Of a stretch of 64,000 nt of DNA, positions 54,619 to 63,137 are shown piece by piece. The notes beneath the pieces were generated by a model. That model saw only the letters and a list, made by a program, of their open reading frames with translations. It did not search any database and was not told the origin of the DNA. A program made the position numbers and the translations under genes. Source of the stretch: Amphibacillus cookii (lineage in GTDB: Bacteria > Bacillota > Bacilli > Bacillales > Amphibacillaceae); the NCBI RefSeq assembly GCF_016908375.1, contig NZ_JAFBDS010000001.1, positions 529,142-593,141 on the forward strand, in the 5' to 3' direction. Position 1 is the first letter of the stretch; each line of letters begins with the position of its first letter.

Positions 54619-54865
54619 CTCGGTAGTTTTTAAAGATATGCCAAGCATGGGGGATATAAGCCTTGCGCTCACCAATCAAGTGTTTGATGCGAATGGATTC
54701 AATTTGAATAGGAGAACTGTCATTTTAACTAGTTGGCATTCAATTAAAAATCTATTCGTTGATTAATGAAGGAATTTAGTAGATGGTGTAGAATATAATT
54801 ATTGTCAAGAGAATGTGAGTTTTTAACGGCATTTAGTAGTAAAATTCAATGATGAACTGGAAAAT

Positions 54866-54965
54866 TGTAGCTAGGGTTCCGCTTTTCTTAGGTCTGTGAC
54901 CGAGGGCTACATCTTTTACAATGTAACGTAAAAGGCACCTATTGACATAAAAGGTCCGAGGGGAA
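54866..54965 (+). ncRNA. ykkC-type riboswitch, probably subtype 2c (nucleoside diphosphate)
   Basis: Has the ykkC signature GCTAGGGTTCCG, then GTCTGTGACCGAGGGC and a closing part with AAAAGGTCCGAGGGG. The subtype is inferred from the gene it controls: subtype 2c switches, which sense ADP/dADP, are known mainly upstream of Nudix hydrolases, and a Nudix gene follows 75 bases on. Confidence 0.78.
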
Positions 54966-55016
54966 AGGTTCAACGTATTTGTTGTGCGTTGATTTTCTTT
55001 CTATTCGGACTTTTTC
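54951..55016 (+). terminator. Expression platform terminator of the ykkC-type switch
   Basis: AAAAGGTCCGA (3' end of the aptamer) pairs with TCGGACTTTTT at 55005-55015. An inner stem TCAACG/CGTTGA shortens the loop. Confidence 0.72.
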
Positions 55017-55039
55017 ATTTTAAAAGGAGGTTTAATTTT

Positions 55040-55480
55040 ATGGATAGAATTGATGAATTAAAACCTGGTATTGCTGTTATTATTTTGAATGAGGAAAACC
55101 AAGTTTTATTACAGAAAAGAGCTGATGTAGGGCTATGGGGTATTCCATCGGGGCATGTAGAAATAGGAGAAACGGTTTCAGAAGCCGCGATTAGAGAAAT
55201 AAAAGAGGAAACCAATTTAGATATAAGAATTAACAAGTTAATTGGCGTTTATTCTGATCCGGATTCGCAAACGTTTGTCTATCCAAATGGTAAAACCATA
55301 CACTTTATAACCACTTGTTTTCTTGCTGAAATTATAGGAGGAGAATTAAAATGTAATTCAAATGAATCACTTGAAATTAAGTTTTTTGGACAAGAAGTAT
55401 TACCTGATCATTTGATGAAAATGCACCCTAGATGGTTAAAAGATGCTCTTGCACAAAGAGAAAAAGCATTCATACGTTAA
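55040..55480 (+). CDS. Nudix hydrolase
   Basis: 146 residues from the ATG at 55040 (AAAAGGAGG upstream); a reading from 54989 would begin inside the terminator. Complete Nudix box GHVEIGETVSEAAIREIKEETNLDI (Gx5Ex7REUxEExGU type, with Asn in place of the last Gly). It hydrolyses nucleoside-diphosphate-linked substrates, often damaged nucleotides. The ykkC-type switch upstream links it to nucleotide diphosphate levels. Single gene. Confidence 0.9.
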   Translation: MDRIDELKPGIAVIILNEENQVLLQKRADVGLWGIPSGHVEIGETVSEAAIREIKEETNLDIRINKLIGVYSDPDSQTFVYPNGKTIHFITTCFLAEIIGGELKCNSNESLEIKFFGQEVLPDHLMKMHPRWLKDALAQREKAFIR

Positions 55481-55603
55481 AATTAATCCCAAAATGTGGG
55501 TGTTAGCAAAGTAACTAAGGTACACTATGGCAATCATTCGCAAGCGCTTCTGGCAGAAAGTAGATAAAACTATGCTATCATTAGGGTGGAAAGGAATGAT
55601 AAG

Positions 55604-56197
55604 ATGAAAGCAATTGATCCAAAAACCTTAACAGCAAAAGATAATTATAAATTTCTAATCGGTAGTGTTATTCCAAGACCGATCGCTTTTGTTACGTCTC
55701 TGGGAAAAGATGATACTTTAAATGGTGCCCCTTACAGCTTTTTTAACGTGGTATCATCAGAACCACCTATGATATCAATAGCTGCCCAACAAAAAGATGG
55801 ACAAAGAAAACATACCGCTCAAAATATACTTGAACGGAACGAATTTGTCGTCCACATTGTAGATCAACAAACGGTGGAACAAGTTAATCAAACGGCTGCG
55901 ACCCTCGATGCAAAAACGAGCGAAGTGACTTTTGCGGACTTGACCGCAGTGAATAGCGATTACATTGAGACACCGGGGATTGATGAAGCGAAAATAAGAA
56001 TGGAATGTCGACTGTATAAGCATATTGAATTACCGACGACGGATTTAATTTTAGGTGAAATCATCTGTTACCATATTGATGAAGCATTATACGCTAATGG
56101 GCGCATCGATGAAACAAAATTACAAGCTGTCAGTCGCTTAGCTGGAGATAAATATGCTAATATAGGAGAGGTGTTTTCGATTAATCGACCCAAATAA
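55604..56197 (+). CDS. Flavin reductase-like (FMN-binding split-barrel) protein
   Basis: 197 residues from the ATG at 55604 (AAAGGAATG upstream). Pattern SVIPRPIAFVTSLGKDDTLNGAPYSFFNVVSSEPPMISIA is typical of the flavin-reductase-like family that binds FMN, with later SRLAGDKYANIGEVFSI. It may reduce flavin or carry out an FMN-dependent redox step; partner unknown. Monocistronic. Confidence 0.87.
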   Translation: MKAIDPKTLTAKDNYKFLIGSVIPRPIAFVTSLGKDDTLNGAPYSFFNVVSSEPPMISIAAQQKDGQRKHTAQNILERNEFVVHIVDQQTVEQVNQTAATLDAKTSEVTFADLTAVNSDYIETPGIDEAKIRMECRLYKHIELPTTDLILGEIICYHIDEALYANGRIDETKLQAVSRLAGDKYANIGEVFSINRPK

Positions 56198-56201
56198 AAG
56201 G

Positions 56202-56255
56202 TTTATCATAGATAATTGTCCATATAACGCCAGCTGATAGAAGGTTCCTTTTATC
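56202..56255 (+). repeat. R1 repeat, compact 54-bp form
   Basis: TTTATCATAGATAATTGTCC joined to GCTGATAGAAGGTTCCTTTTATC with no internal stem. Same design and length as the copy at 50163. Confidence 0.82.
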
Positions 56256-56329
56256 AAGTTAAAAGTGGTAAGGGGGGATTTGCGATTATTTATCCAAGCT
56301 TAGAAGAGATACAAGAACGGTGCGAACAT

Positions 56330-57031
56330 ATGGCGAAACATTATCAAATTGATGATGCTTTGTTTTATCAAATTGTTGAACATTGGCATGACAGTAATCT
56401 TTCTAATGAAGAAAAACTATCAAGGTCATTTCAAGGTTTGCTTGATCAAGTCAGTATCGAAATGGATAAGATAGATGAAGTGATCGGGTTAAAACCCACC
56501 TGTCAGATGGGCTGTGCATTTTGTTGTTATTTCCCGATTATTGTTACAGAATTAGAAGCTAAATTGATCAAGCAAGCCCTTAGTCAGTTACCAAAAGCGC
56601 GCTATCAGCAAATATATCAACACTTGCTTACCTATCAATCTGTTTATGCTGAAAAATTAAAGAAAGCTCGAGCGCTTGATTTTTATGAGGGTATAGACTT
56701 TAAAAAGCAATATCGGGAACTTGATTTACCTTGCCCGTTGTTGAATTTAGAGACAAATGCATGTATGGCTTATCAAGTAAGGCCGATTCCATGTCGAACA
56801 TATGTTAATTATATGGATCCTGAGATTTGTAAGTCAAATCGCATGCCAGAGGAGACGGTAAGCTTTGAATTTTTATATCAGCCATACTTCGAAGCGCTTA
56901 ATGACTTTTTACAATGGTTATATCAAGAGGGGAATACAGGAAATGTTGAGTATCCGGATGACATTTATCATGAAGATTATTTAATCAATTGGCTTAAACC
57001 AGAATATTTAGATCAATTAAATGAAAAGTAG
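56330..57031 (+). CDS. YkgJ-family cysteine cluster protein
   Basis: 233 residues with the YkgJ cluster: CQMGCAFCCYFP (Cys-x3-Cys-x2-CysCys) near 63-70 and further Cys in LPCPLL, NACMAYQVRPIPCRTYV and PEICKSN, likely binding Fe or Zn. Function unknown. The ATG at 56330 has no good ribosome site. A strong AGGGGGG at 56271-56277 stands before an in-frame ATT (56285), which would add 15 residues (IYPSLEEIQERCEH). The real start may be that ATT, or one base may be misread. Confidence 0.82.
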   Translation: MAKHYQIDDALFYQIVEHWHDSNLSNEEKLSRSFQGLLDQVSIEMDKIDEVIGLKPTCQMGCAFCCYFPIIVTELEAKLIKQALSQLPKARYQQIYQHLLTYQSVYAEKLKKARALDFYEGIDFKKQYRELDLPCPLLNLETNACMAYQVRPIPCRTYVNYMDPEICKSNRMPEETVSFEFLYQPYFEALNDFLQWLYQEGNTGNVEYPDDIYHEDYLINWLKPEYLDQLNEK

Positions 57032-57046
57032 AAATCTCTAATTTTA

Positions 57047-57082
57047 AAAACCACGAGCAAGCGCAACTTGTTCGTGGTTTTA
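57047..57082. terminator. Bidirectional terminator between ykgJ and ktrB
   Basis: AAAACCACGAGCAAG / CTTGTTCGTGGTTTT, two wobble positions, T/A tracts on both sides. Confidence 0.87.
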
Positions 57083-57087
57083 TGTGA

Positions 57088-58419
57088 TTATCCTGTAAAT
57101 ATTTCTCCTTTAGGATAAGATATACGTGGTTTTGATGATCGTGCTAATGCAAAGGCAATTGTAAGCGGACCAACCCTTCCAATAAACATTAACAACATAA
57201 TGATGGGTTTACCGATACTAGATAATTGATCAGTAATCCCTACCGATAACCCAACAGTACCAAAGGCAGAAAACGCCTCAAATACAATCGCAAATGTTGG
57301 TAAATTCTCAGTGATAGATAAAGTAAAGATAGCCCCGAATATAAAGAATAAACTAATGATAATAATCGATAGTGAACGGTGTACAATATCAAGTGGAATT
57401 CGACAACGAAATAAATGAACTTCATTTCTACCACGTAAATAAGAAAAAACAGCAAAAATAATAATGATAAAAGTGGTCAATTTGACACCACTACCTGTTG
57501 AGGCACTCCCTGCCCCAATAAACATTAACAATACAGTTAAGAGGAGAGAGCCTTCATTCATTGCACTATAGTCCAAACTGTTAAAACCTGCAGTTCTCGG
57601 TGTGACCGCTTGGAAAAAACTACCCCATAGTTGTTCGCCAAATGACAAATGTCCAAGTGTAGCAGGGTTTTGATACTCTAATAAAAAGAATAATAGCATA
57701 GCGACGATATTAACCATCAATGTACCGACTACCATGACTTTCGTGTGTAATGAATAGCGTCTAAATTTTTTACGTCTCATTAATTCAAAGATGACAGTAA
57801 ACCCCAAACCACCAGTAATAAATAACCCGGTAATGACAATGTTAACAATAGGGTCACCTACATAGCCTGATAAACTGTCTGACCATAAACTAAATCCAGC
57901 ATTATTAAATGAAGAAACAGCGTGAAATAAGCTAGTAAATAGACCATAACCAAGCCCGTATTCCGGTACCCACCTTAGTGCCAATAAAAAAGTAGCTATC
58001 AATTCTAGTATTATAGCAAAAAAGAACAGGGTACGAATTAAGCGAACAACGCCACCCATTGAATTCTGATTTAATGATTCTTGAATTAATAAACGTTCCT
58101 TTAAGCCAATCTTTTTACCTAGTAATAAGACGCTCATTACAGCAAATGTCATTAACCCTAGCCCGCCTAATTGGATTAAAAAAATTAAGATGATTTGTCC
58201 AAATAAGGTAAAAGCTGTCCCGGTATCAACGACGATCAAGCCTGTCACGGTAACAGCTGAAGTAGCTGTGAAAGCTGCATCTAGCCATGAGATCGGTTCT
58301 ATGGTGCTCCAAGGTAATTTAAGTAATATAGTACCGATTGATATAATGATAAAGAAACCGATAGCTAAAATTTGTGGTGGAGAGAGTTCGCGTTCTCGTA
58401 ATTTTATTAAGAAATTCAT
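57088..58419 (-). CDS. ktrB: Ktr-type K+ uptake channel subunit (TrkH family)
   Basis: 443 residues, about eight helices arranged as four M-P-M repeats. Filter sequences are visible: SAVTVTGL, SFNNAGFS, TPRTAGFN and SAFGTVGLSVGI, each with the key Gly. It moves K+ with Na+ coupling in known KtrAB/KtrCD systems. It starts one base after the ktrA stop, so they form an operon. Which of the two B. subtilis systems it corresponds to cannot be decided here. Confidence 0.9.
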   Translation of the reverse strand: MNFLIKLRERELSPPQILAIGFFIIISIGTILLKLPWSTIEPISWLDAAFTATSAVTVTGLIVVDTGTAFTLFGQIILIFLIQLGGLGLMTFAVMSVLLLGKKIGLKERLLIQESLNQNSMGGVVRLIRTLFFFAIILELIATFLLALRWVPEYGLGYGLFTSLFHAVSSFNNAGFSLWSDSLSGYVGDPIVNIVITGLFITGGLGFTVIFELMRRKKFRRYSLHTKVMVVGTLMVNIVAMLLFFLLEYQNPATLGHLSFGEQLWGSFFQAVTPRTAGFNSLDYSAMNEGSLLLTVLLMFIGAGSASTGSGVKLTTFIIIIFAVFSYLRGRNEVHLFRCRIPLDIVHRSLSIIIISLFFIFGAIFTLSITENLPTFAIVFEAFSAFGTVGLSVGITDQLSSIGKPIIMLLMFIGRVGPLTIAFALARSSKPRISYPKGEIFTG

Positions 58420-59082
58420 TTACATTTCCACCTTTTTAAAACGTGCAATATCCTTATTACTACCTATTATAATTAAGATATTCCCTTCACTTAATCGATA
58501 ATCAGGAGACGGATTAATGTCGATTTGCCCGGCATATTTAATCCCGAGTAAACTAATGCCATAGGTCCCCCGTAAATCTATGGTTGTAATTGACTTTCCG
58601 ACCATTTTATCAGGAGCTTTCATTTCGACAATACTATATTCATCAGAAAGCTCAATATAATCAAGCAGATGCCCATTAATAACTTGTTGAGCAAATCGCT
58701 TTGCAATGTCTTTTTCTGGATGAATAATTAAATCGGCTCCGATTTTATCTAATATTTTTGTGTGATAATCATTGATTGACTTGACCCAAACATTTTTAAT
58801 ATTTAAATCTTTTAAGATTAATGTGGTTAAGATACTCGCCTGGATATCTTCCCCGATAGCTACAATAACATAGTCAAAATTTGTTAAGCCAAGTGATTTT
58901 AAAATTCCTTCATCCGTTGCGTCGGCTACTACGGCGTGGGTAGCAATGGTACTGAAGTCATTAACAAGTCGCTCTTTTCGATCAATGACTAATACATCAT
59001 GCCCTAGCTCTATTAAGGATTTACTTACTCCTGAACCGAATTGACCTAATCCGATTACAGCCAATTGCTTTTGTGTTGCCAA
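58420..59082 (-). CDS. ktrA: Ktr K+ uptake regulatory subunit (TrkA-N/TrkA-C)
   Basis: 220 residues from the TTG at 59082, preceded by AAAGGGGG; a longer frame to 59205 would translate through an R1 repeat (GGLRTVICDKG) and is rejected. Nucleotide-binding Rossmann motif GLGQFGSGVSKSL at the start with acidic Asp in VLVIDRKE, then a RCK_C domain (about 135-218). It binds ATP/ADP or NAD(H), and c-di-AMP in relatives, and gates KtrB. Confidence 0.9.
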   Translation of the reverse strand: MATQKQLAVIGLGQFGSGVSKSLIELGHDVLVIDRKERLVNDFSTIATHAVVADATDEGILKSLGLTNFDYVIVAIGEDIQASILTTLILKDLNIKNVWVKSINDYHTKILDKIGADLIIHPEKDIAKRFAQQVINGHLLDYIELSDEYSIVEMKAPDKMVGKSITTIDLRGTYGISLLGIKYAGQIDINPSPDYRLSEGNILIIIGSNKDIARFKKVEM

Positions 59083-59094
59083 GCGATGACCCCC

Positions 59095-59248
59095 TTTATC
59101 ACAGATAACTGTCCGTAAACCACCCACCTCAAAATAGAGAGCAGTGTTCAATCTATTTAGGTGGACGAGATCGGACGTTAATGTCTTGATCCACTCAACG
59201 ACCAATCATTGGAAAAGGACGCCCCTCTGATTGAAGTTTCGTTTTATC
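59095..59248 (+). repeat. R1 repeat, best-preserved standard copy
   Basis: TTTATCACAGATAACTGTCC start, stem CCACCTCAAAATAGA / TCTATTTAGGTGG, TAATGTCTTGATCCACTC, then CTGATTGAAGTTTCGTTTTATC end. 154 bp. It abuts the ktrA ribosome site on the minus strand. Confidence 0.9.
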
Positions 59249-59345
59249 CGATACTATTTCTTTGTGGAACGACTACAAGTTAAGATACCTTTCTTTGTGA
59301 TGAAAGTCAATAAAAAATCCGGCTGAATTCAATATTTCTATGGAT

Positions 59346-59981
59346 TCAGTCGGATAGCGTAAAGCTGTTAAGGTGGTAGTCTAGTAAGCCATCACGTTTC
59401 ATCGCTGTTAATTCCCGGGATAGAGCGCTTCGATCAACATGTAAATAATGGGCAAGCTCATGCCTTGAATAAGGAATCGTTATCGTTTTCCCTGCTTCAG
59501 CCCCTTCTTTTTCTAAAAATGAAAGAATTCGCTCGCGTAAGCGTCTATTTCCTAATAAGTCAACACGTTCAAACAACCTTTGGTGCTGTTCAAGTACGTA
59601 TTTTAATAATTGCTGATAAATATATGTCCGTAATCCACATCCTTCTGGGAAAATCGCTTGCTCAAATACAAGAAGTTTGGTATCGGATTTTACTTGAATA
59701 ATATGGTCATCACTCAATCCAAGCTGTTCGTTCCAAATTAAATCACCTGGTGCTAATGTTGAAACAATAAATAAGTCGCCCTCAGCACTGGTCTTTTCGA
59801 TAAAGAGTTGACCGGTAAGCAGTAGCGCTATTTTATCTTTAAATAGCGATAATTGTAGCTGTTTTTTCCCTTTCACATCCATAGTATTGAGATCAAGACA
59901 GTGAATCGCTTTTGTTAATTCTTCATCTGTTAATGATTGAAAGAAAGGGAGTTTTTTCAACTGTAGTGGTGTTGCTTTCAT
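59346..59981 (-). CDS. Crp/Fnr-family transcriptional regulator
   Basis: 211 residues from the ATG at 59981 (AGAGGTGAAG upstream). Cyclic-nucleotide-like beta-barrel N-terminus (LPFFQSLTDEELTKAIHCL; LLLTGQLFIEKTSAEGD) and winged helix TIPYSRHELAHYLHVDRSALSRELTAMKRDGLLDYH. There is no Fnr-type Cys cluster at the N-terminus. The gene is divergent from a cupin/methyltransferase operon with a Fur-type box between, so it may control that operon. Confidence 0.9.
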   Translation of the reverse strand: MKATPLQLKKLPFFQSLTDEELTKAIHCLDLNTMDVKGKKQLQLSLFKDKIALLLTGQLFIEKTSAEGDLFIVSTLAPGDLIWNEQLGLSDDHIIQVKSDTKLLVFEQAIFPEGCGLRTYIYQQLLKYVLEQHQRLFERVDLLGNRRLRERILSFLEKEGAEAGKTITIPYSRHELAHYLHVDRSALSRELTAMKRDGLLDYHLNSFTLSD

Positions 59982-60049
59982 ATCTTCACCTCTTTGTTGC
60001 CTATGCAACCGTAATTATTTACTGACTGTGATAAAGTAAAATACATGAG

Positions 60050-60064
60050 TGAGAATCATTATCA
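60050..60064 (+). promoter_or_regulatory. Fur box
   Basis: TGAGAATCATTATCA matches the 7-1-7 Fur consensus TGATAATNATTATCA at 14 of 15 positions. It lies 48 bases before the cupin gene, in the divergent spacer. Confidence 0.82.
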
Positions 60065-60111
60065 TTAAGTATAGTAAAATCTTTCATAAATAACAAGAGG
60101 GAGGGAAGACA

Positions 60112-60783
60112 TTGAGGGATTTACCAAAAAGTAGCGTATTTAAATGGGAAGAGGTCGCGATAACATTAGCTGATTCCATAACAAGTACAGCGATAGCAGA
60201 GACCGATTGCTATGATATTACAGCGTTTGGCTTAGGAGAGTCAGAATCAGTTAGTACAGAAATCGTTCATGGTGAAAAGCTCATTTATTGTGTGAAAGGG
60301 GAGCTTCACATCATTTTCAACGATCACCAAACGACGTTAAAAGCCGAGCGTTTGATCATCTTAGATGATCAAACGTATCATTCAATTTTAGCACAAGAAC
60401 CGTCGATTTTCCAACAATATTATATCTACAATATAGAGGAGTGTAAGCAGATGATTAATAAAATTCCACACAATCAAACGATCGTTTTAGCCGAGCAAAT
60501 TGAGTATGTTCCAAATAAGAAAGTGAGTAAAGCGCTCGTCCAACGCAAAGATTTGACGTTAACATTATTTGCGATAGACGGAGGACAACAGATAGCGAGA
60601 CATACATCAAATGGCGATGCACTTGTACAAATATTAGAAGGCGAAGCGTTAATCACCATTGATCAAACAGCATATAACGTCAAGGCGGGTGAGAGTATTG
60701 TATTGCCAGCTGAAATTCCACATGCCTTAGAGGCGATTACTGCTTATAAAATGTTATTAACTGTTGTAAAGGAAGGTGAATAA
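60112..60783 (+). CDS. Double-cupin protein
   Basis: 223 residues with two cupin-like barrels: first about 25-110 (GLGESESVSTEIVHGEKLIYCVKGELHI), second about 135-215 (GGQQIARHTSNGDALVQILEGEALITIDQTAYNVKAGESIVLPAEIPHAL, the better conserved, with metal-site His and Glu). TTG start with GGGAGGGA upstream. It overlaps the methyltransferase ribosome site. Role unknown; the Fur box suggests iron-linked expression. Confidence 0.82.
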   Translation: MRDLPKSSVFKWEEVAITLADSITSTAIAETDCYDITAFGLGESESVSTEIVHGEKLIYCVKGELHIIFNDHQTTLKAERLIILDDQTYHSILAQEPSIFQQYYIYNIEECKQMINKIPHNQTIVLAEQIEYVPNKKVSKALVQRKDLTLTLFAIDGGQQIARHTSNGDALVQILEGEALITIDQTAYNVKAGESIVLPAEIPHALEAITAYKMLLTVVKEGE

Positions 60784-60784
60784 A

Positions 60785-61537
60785 GTGACGGAAGCGGGTC
60801 ATTCTTTTTTAGCACGATTAGGTAAAACCCGTTTGCGCCCTGGTGGTAAACAGGCGACCCATTGGTTGTTTGATCACGTCGATATTAACCCAGATAAAGA
60901 TATATTAGAAGTTGCTTGTAATCAGTGTACCAATGCCATTGAATTAGTTAAGAAAACGGGTTGTTCGATGATCGCTGTAGATCTTGATCCAAATGTTGTC
61001 GAGATAGCGAAACAACGTGTGCGTGATGCCGGTTTAACGAAATCGATCCAGGTTGAACGGGGCAATGCGCTTAACCTTTCTTATCCTGCCCAATCCTTTG
61101 ATATCATTATTAATGAAGCGATGCTCACCATGCTCGGGGATAAGCAAAAGCAAAAAGCCTTATCAGAGTATTATCGCGTATTGAAGCCGGGTGGCATCTT
61201 GCTTACCCATGATGTTCATTTAGTAGATGGTACATCGAACGAAATCATTAAAAATTTACAACAGGCGATACACGTACCGGCAAACCCATATGATAAATTG
61301 GGGTGGACGGAATTGTTTGAAACAGCTGGATTTAACGAACTGGATACCTTAACTGGACCGATGTCACTGTTAAGTCCAATCGGTATGATTAGAGATGAAG
61401 GGATATTCAGAACATTAAAAATCACCCGAAATGCTTTTAAAAAAGATAACTATCGCTATTTTAAAAAGATGTATCGTTTTTTTAGGGAAAATAAAGCTAG
61501 CTTAGGTTTTATCGCTGTCGTTGCTTATAAAAAATAA
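60785..61537 (+). CDS. Class I SAM-dependent methyltransferase
   Basis: 250 residues from the GTG at 60785 (AAGGAAGG 8 bases upstream; a GTG three codons earlier is inside the cupin gene). SAM-binding motif I ILEVACNQCTNAIEL with Cys/Asn in place of the usual Gly-rich GxGxG, AVDLDPN and FDIIINEAMLTML. The changed motif I is unusual. Coupled to the cupin gene. Target unknown. Confidence 0.85.
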   Translation: MTEAGHSFLARLGKTRLRPGGKQATHWLFDHVDINPDKDILEVACNQCTNAIELVKKTGCSMIAVDLDPNVVEIAKQRVRDAGLTKSIQVERGNALNLSYPAQSFDIIINEAMLTMLGDKQKQKALSEYYRVLKPGGILLTHDVHLVDGTSNEIIKNLQQAIHVPANPYDKLGWTELFETAGFNELDTLTGPMSLLSPIGMIRDEGIFRTLKITRNAFKKDNYRYFKKMYRFFRENKASLGFIAVVAYKK

Positions 61538-61643
61538 TACAGACAGTAAAAAAAGTTTAACACGACGAGAACTTGAAATTTTTTGATCATCTGTTAAAGT
61601 TAAAATCGTTTTAATAAGTTACTCAACTTTCTAGTGAGAAATT

Positions 61644-61690
61644 CGCATGAAAGCTAGTTGCGATCGCACGCAGAATGGAGAAATCGCTGA
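61644..61690. repeat. R3-type palindromic repeat, short copy
   Basis: TTCGCATGAAAGCTAGTTGC, GCGATCGCACGCAGAATGGAG and AAATCGC resemble the cluster at 41424-41530. Confidence 0.5.
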
Positions 61691-61692
61691 AG

Positions 61693-61965
61693 TATCCCCA
61701 GTCTAAGTGGAGATAAGCAAGGGGTGAGACTTCTGCGGGAATAGGATGAGCTGAAGATCCACTTGAGGCGTGATCTTTGTGACTCAAGTTAGCTGAAGCC
61801 ATCCCCGCGAAAAGCGAATCCATTGCTTTTCGGAACGAAATAACTTCTAAACGTATACAGCACATCTATGCAGAAGTAATGTCAACAAGCCTATTGAATA
61901 CTGTGTCTATTGAACACGATCAAGGTTGAATGATTATTTTCAGTGTGCAAAAGTTGAGTTAGTTA
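61693..61965 (+). mobile_element. R2 repeat, copy 3
   Basis: AGTGGAGATAAGCAAGGGG, stem GCGGG..GATG / CATC..CCGC around the hairpin ACTTGAG/CTCAAGT, ends TTTCAGTGTGCAAAAGTTGAG. Same layout as copy 1. No coding capacity. The interval 61538-62139 contains this, the R3 piece, a terminator and part of an R1 repeat. Confidence 0.75.
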
Positions 61966-62018
61966 AATATTTCCCGGGCAATGTACGTATTTAAGAACAT
62001 TTCTTGTTTAACAAAAAA

Positions 62019-62059
62019 GTGATATAACCGAGGCTTACAAGCCGTTACGGTTATATCAC
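62019..62059. terminator. Terminator between an R2 repeat and guaC
   Basis: Perfect 12-bp stem GTGATATAACCG / CGGTTATATCAC with A7 before and T6 after; on the minus strand it ends the guaC transcript. Confidence 0.82.
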
Positions 62060-62074
62060 AAGTTTTTTCTTCAG

Positions 62075-62140
62075 GGTATCACAGGTAACCTTCCGTAAAA
62101 CGCCAGCTGCAAAATAGAGGCTAGTGTTCATTCATCTTAT
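62075..62140 (+). repeat. R1 repeat, 5' half only
   Basis: GTATCACAGGTAACCTTCCGT, then CGCCAGCTGCAAAATAGAGG. The 3' half is missing; the gene end of guaC follows. Confidence 0.68.
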
Positions 62141-63123
62141 TAATAGACTTTATCACCGTTGAAAATTGAATTTTTTACAACAACATAATCGACATTACGA
62201 ATTGACATCAGATTATTTCCACCAGCGTAAGAGATCGAAGACTGCAAATCTTGTTCCATTTCTGTTAAGGTGTCTTGCAGTTTGCCACGATACTCAACGT
62301 GCATTTTTTTGCCTTCTACATTCCGTTTTTCACCTTTTTGAAATTCAGATGCTGAACCGAAATACTCTTTGAACAATTGACCATCACGCTCAACTGTTTC
62401 ACCTGGCGATTCTTCATGACCAGCGAATAGTGATCCGATCATCACCATGGAAGCGCCAAATCGTATCGACTTGGCAATATCGCCATGGGTACGAATCCCA
62501 CCATCAGCAATAATTGGCTTACTAGCCGCTTTAGCACACCATCTTAGCGCAGCCAACTGCCATCCGCCCGTGCCAAATCCTGTTTTAATTTTTGTTATAC
62601 AAACTTTTCCCGGGCCAATCCCTACTTTTGTTGCGTCCGCTCCGGCATTTTCAAGTTCACGAACGGCTTCAGGTGTCCCAACATTTCCAGCGATAACAAA
62701 GCTTTTCGGTAATTTTTTCTTAATAAACTGGATCACTTCAATCACTGCATTGGAATGTCCGTGAGCAATATCGATTGTAATAAATTCTGGAACTAAGTTT
62801 TGCTTAGCTAATTCTGAAATAAAGTCATATTCTTCGGCTTTGACACCGACACTAATTGAAGCGATCAAACCACGATGGTGCATATCTTTAATAAACTGGA
62901 TACGTGTTTCTGGATTAAAGCGATGCATAATATAAAAATATTGATGTTCTGCTAAATAGATCGCTATTTTTTCATCAATAATCGTTTGCATGTTGGCAGG
63001 AACGACCGGTAACTTGAACGTATGACCACCAAGCGTTATCGATGTATCACATTCTGAACGGCTATTAACGACACATTTTGCGGGAATTAATTGAATATCT
63101 TCATAATCGAATACATTTTCCAT
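62140..63123 (-). CDS. guaC: GMP reductase
   Basis: 327 residues of the GuaC/IMPDH barrel family, converting GMP to IMP with NADPH. Landmarks: [20 protein letters not shown] start, [37 protein letters not shown] with the catalytic Cys, [37 protein letters not shown]. No CBS domains, which separates it from IMP dehydrogenase. AGAGGTG before the ATG. Two PurR boxes upstream. Confidence 0.95.
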   Translation of the reverse strand: MENVFDYEDIQLIPAKCVVNSRSECDTSITLGGHTFKLPVVPANMQTIIDEKIAIYLAEHQYFYIMHRFNPETRIQFIKDMHHRGLIASISVGVKAEEYDFISELAKQNLVPEFITIDIAHGHSNAVIEVIQFIKKKLPKSFVIAGNVGTPEAVRELENAGADATKVGIGPGKVCITKIKTGFGTGGWQLAALRWCAKAASKPIIADGGIRTHGDIAKSIRFGASMVMIGSLFAGHEESPGETVERDGQLFKEYFGSASEFQKGEKRNVEGKKMHVEYRGKLQDTLTEMEQDLQSSISYAGGNNLMSIRNVDYVVVKNSIFNGDKVY

Positions 63124-63137
63124 TTATAACACCTCTA

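Noticed and set aside
58420-59205. Longer KtrA with 41 extra N-terminal residues
   Set aside because: The extension is a translation of the reversed R1 repeat; TTG at 59082 has a strong RBS and a normal Rossmann start.
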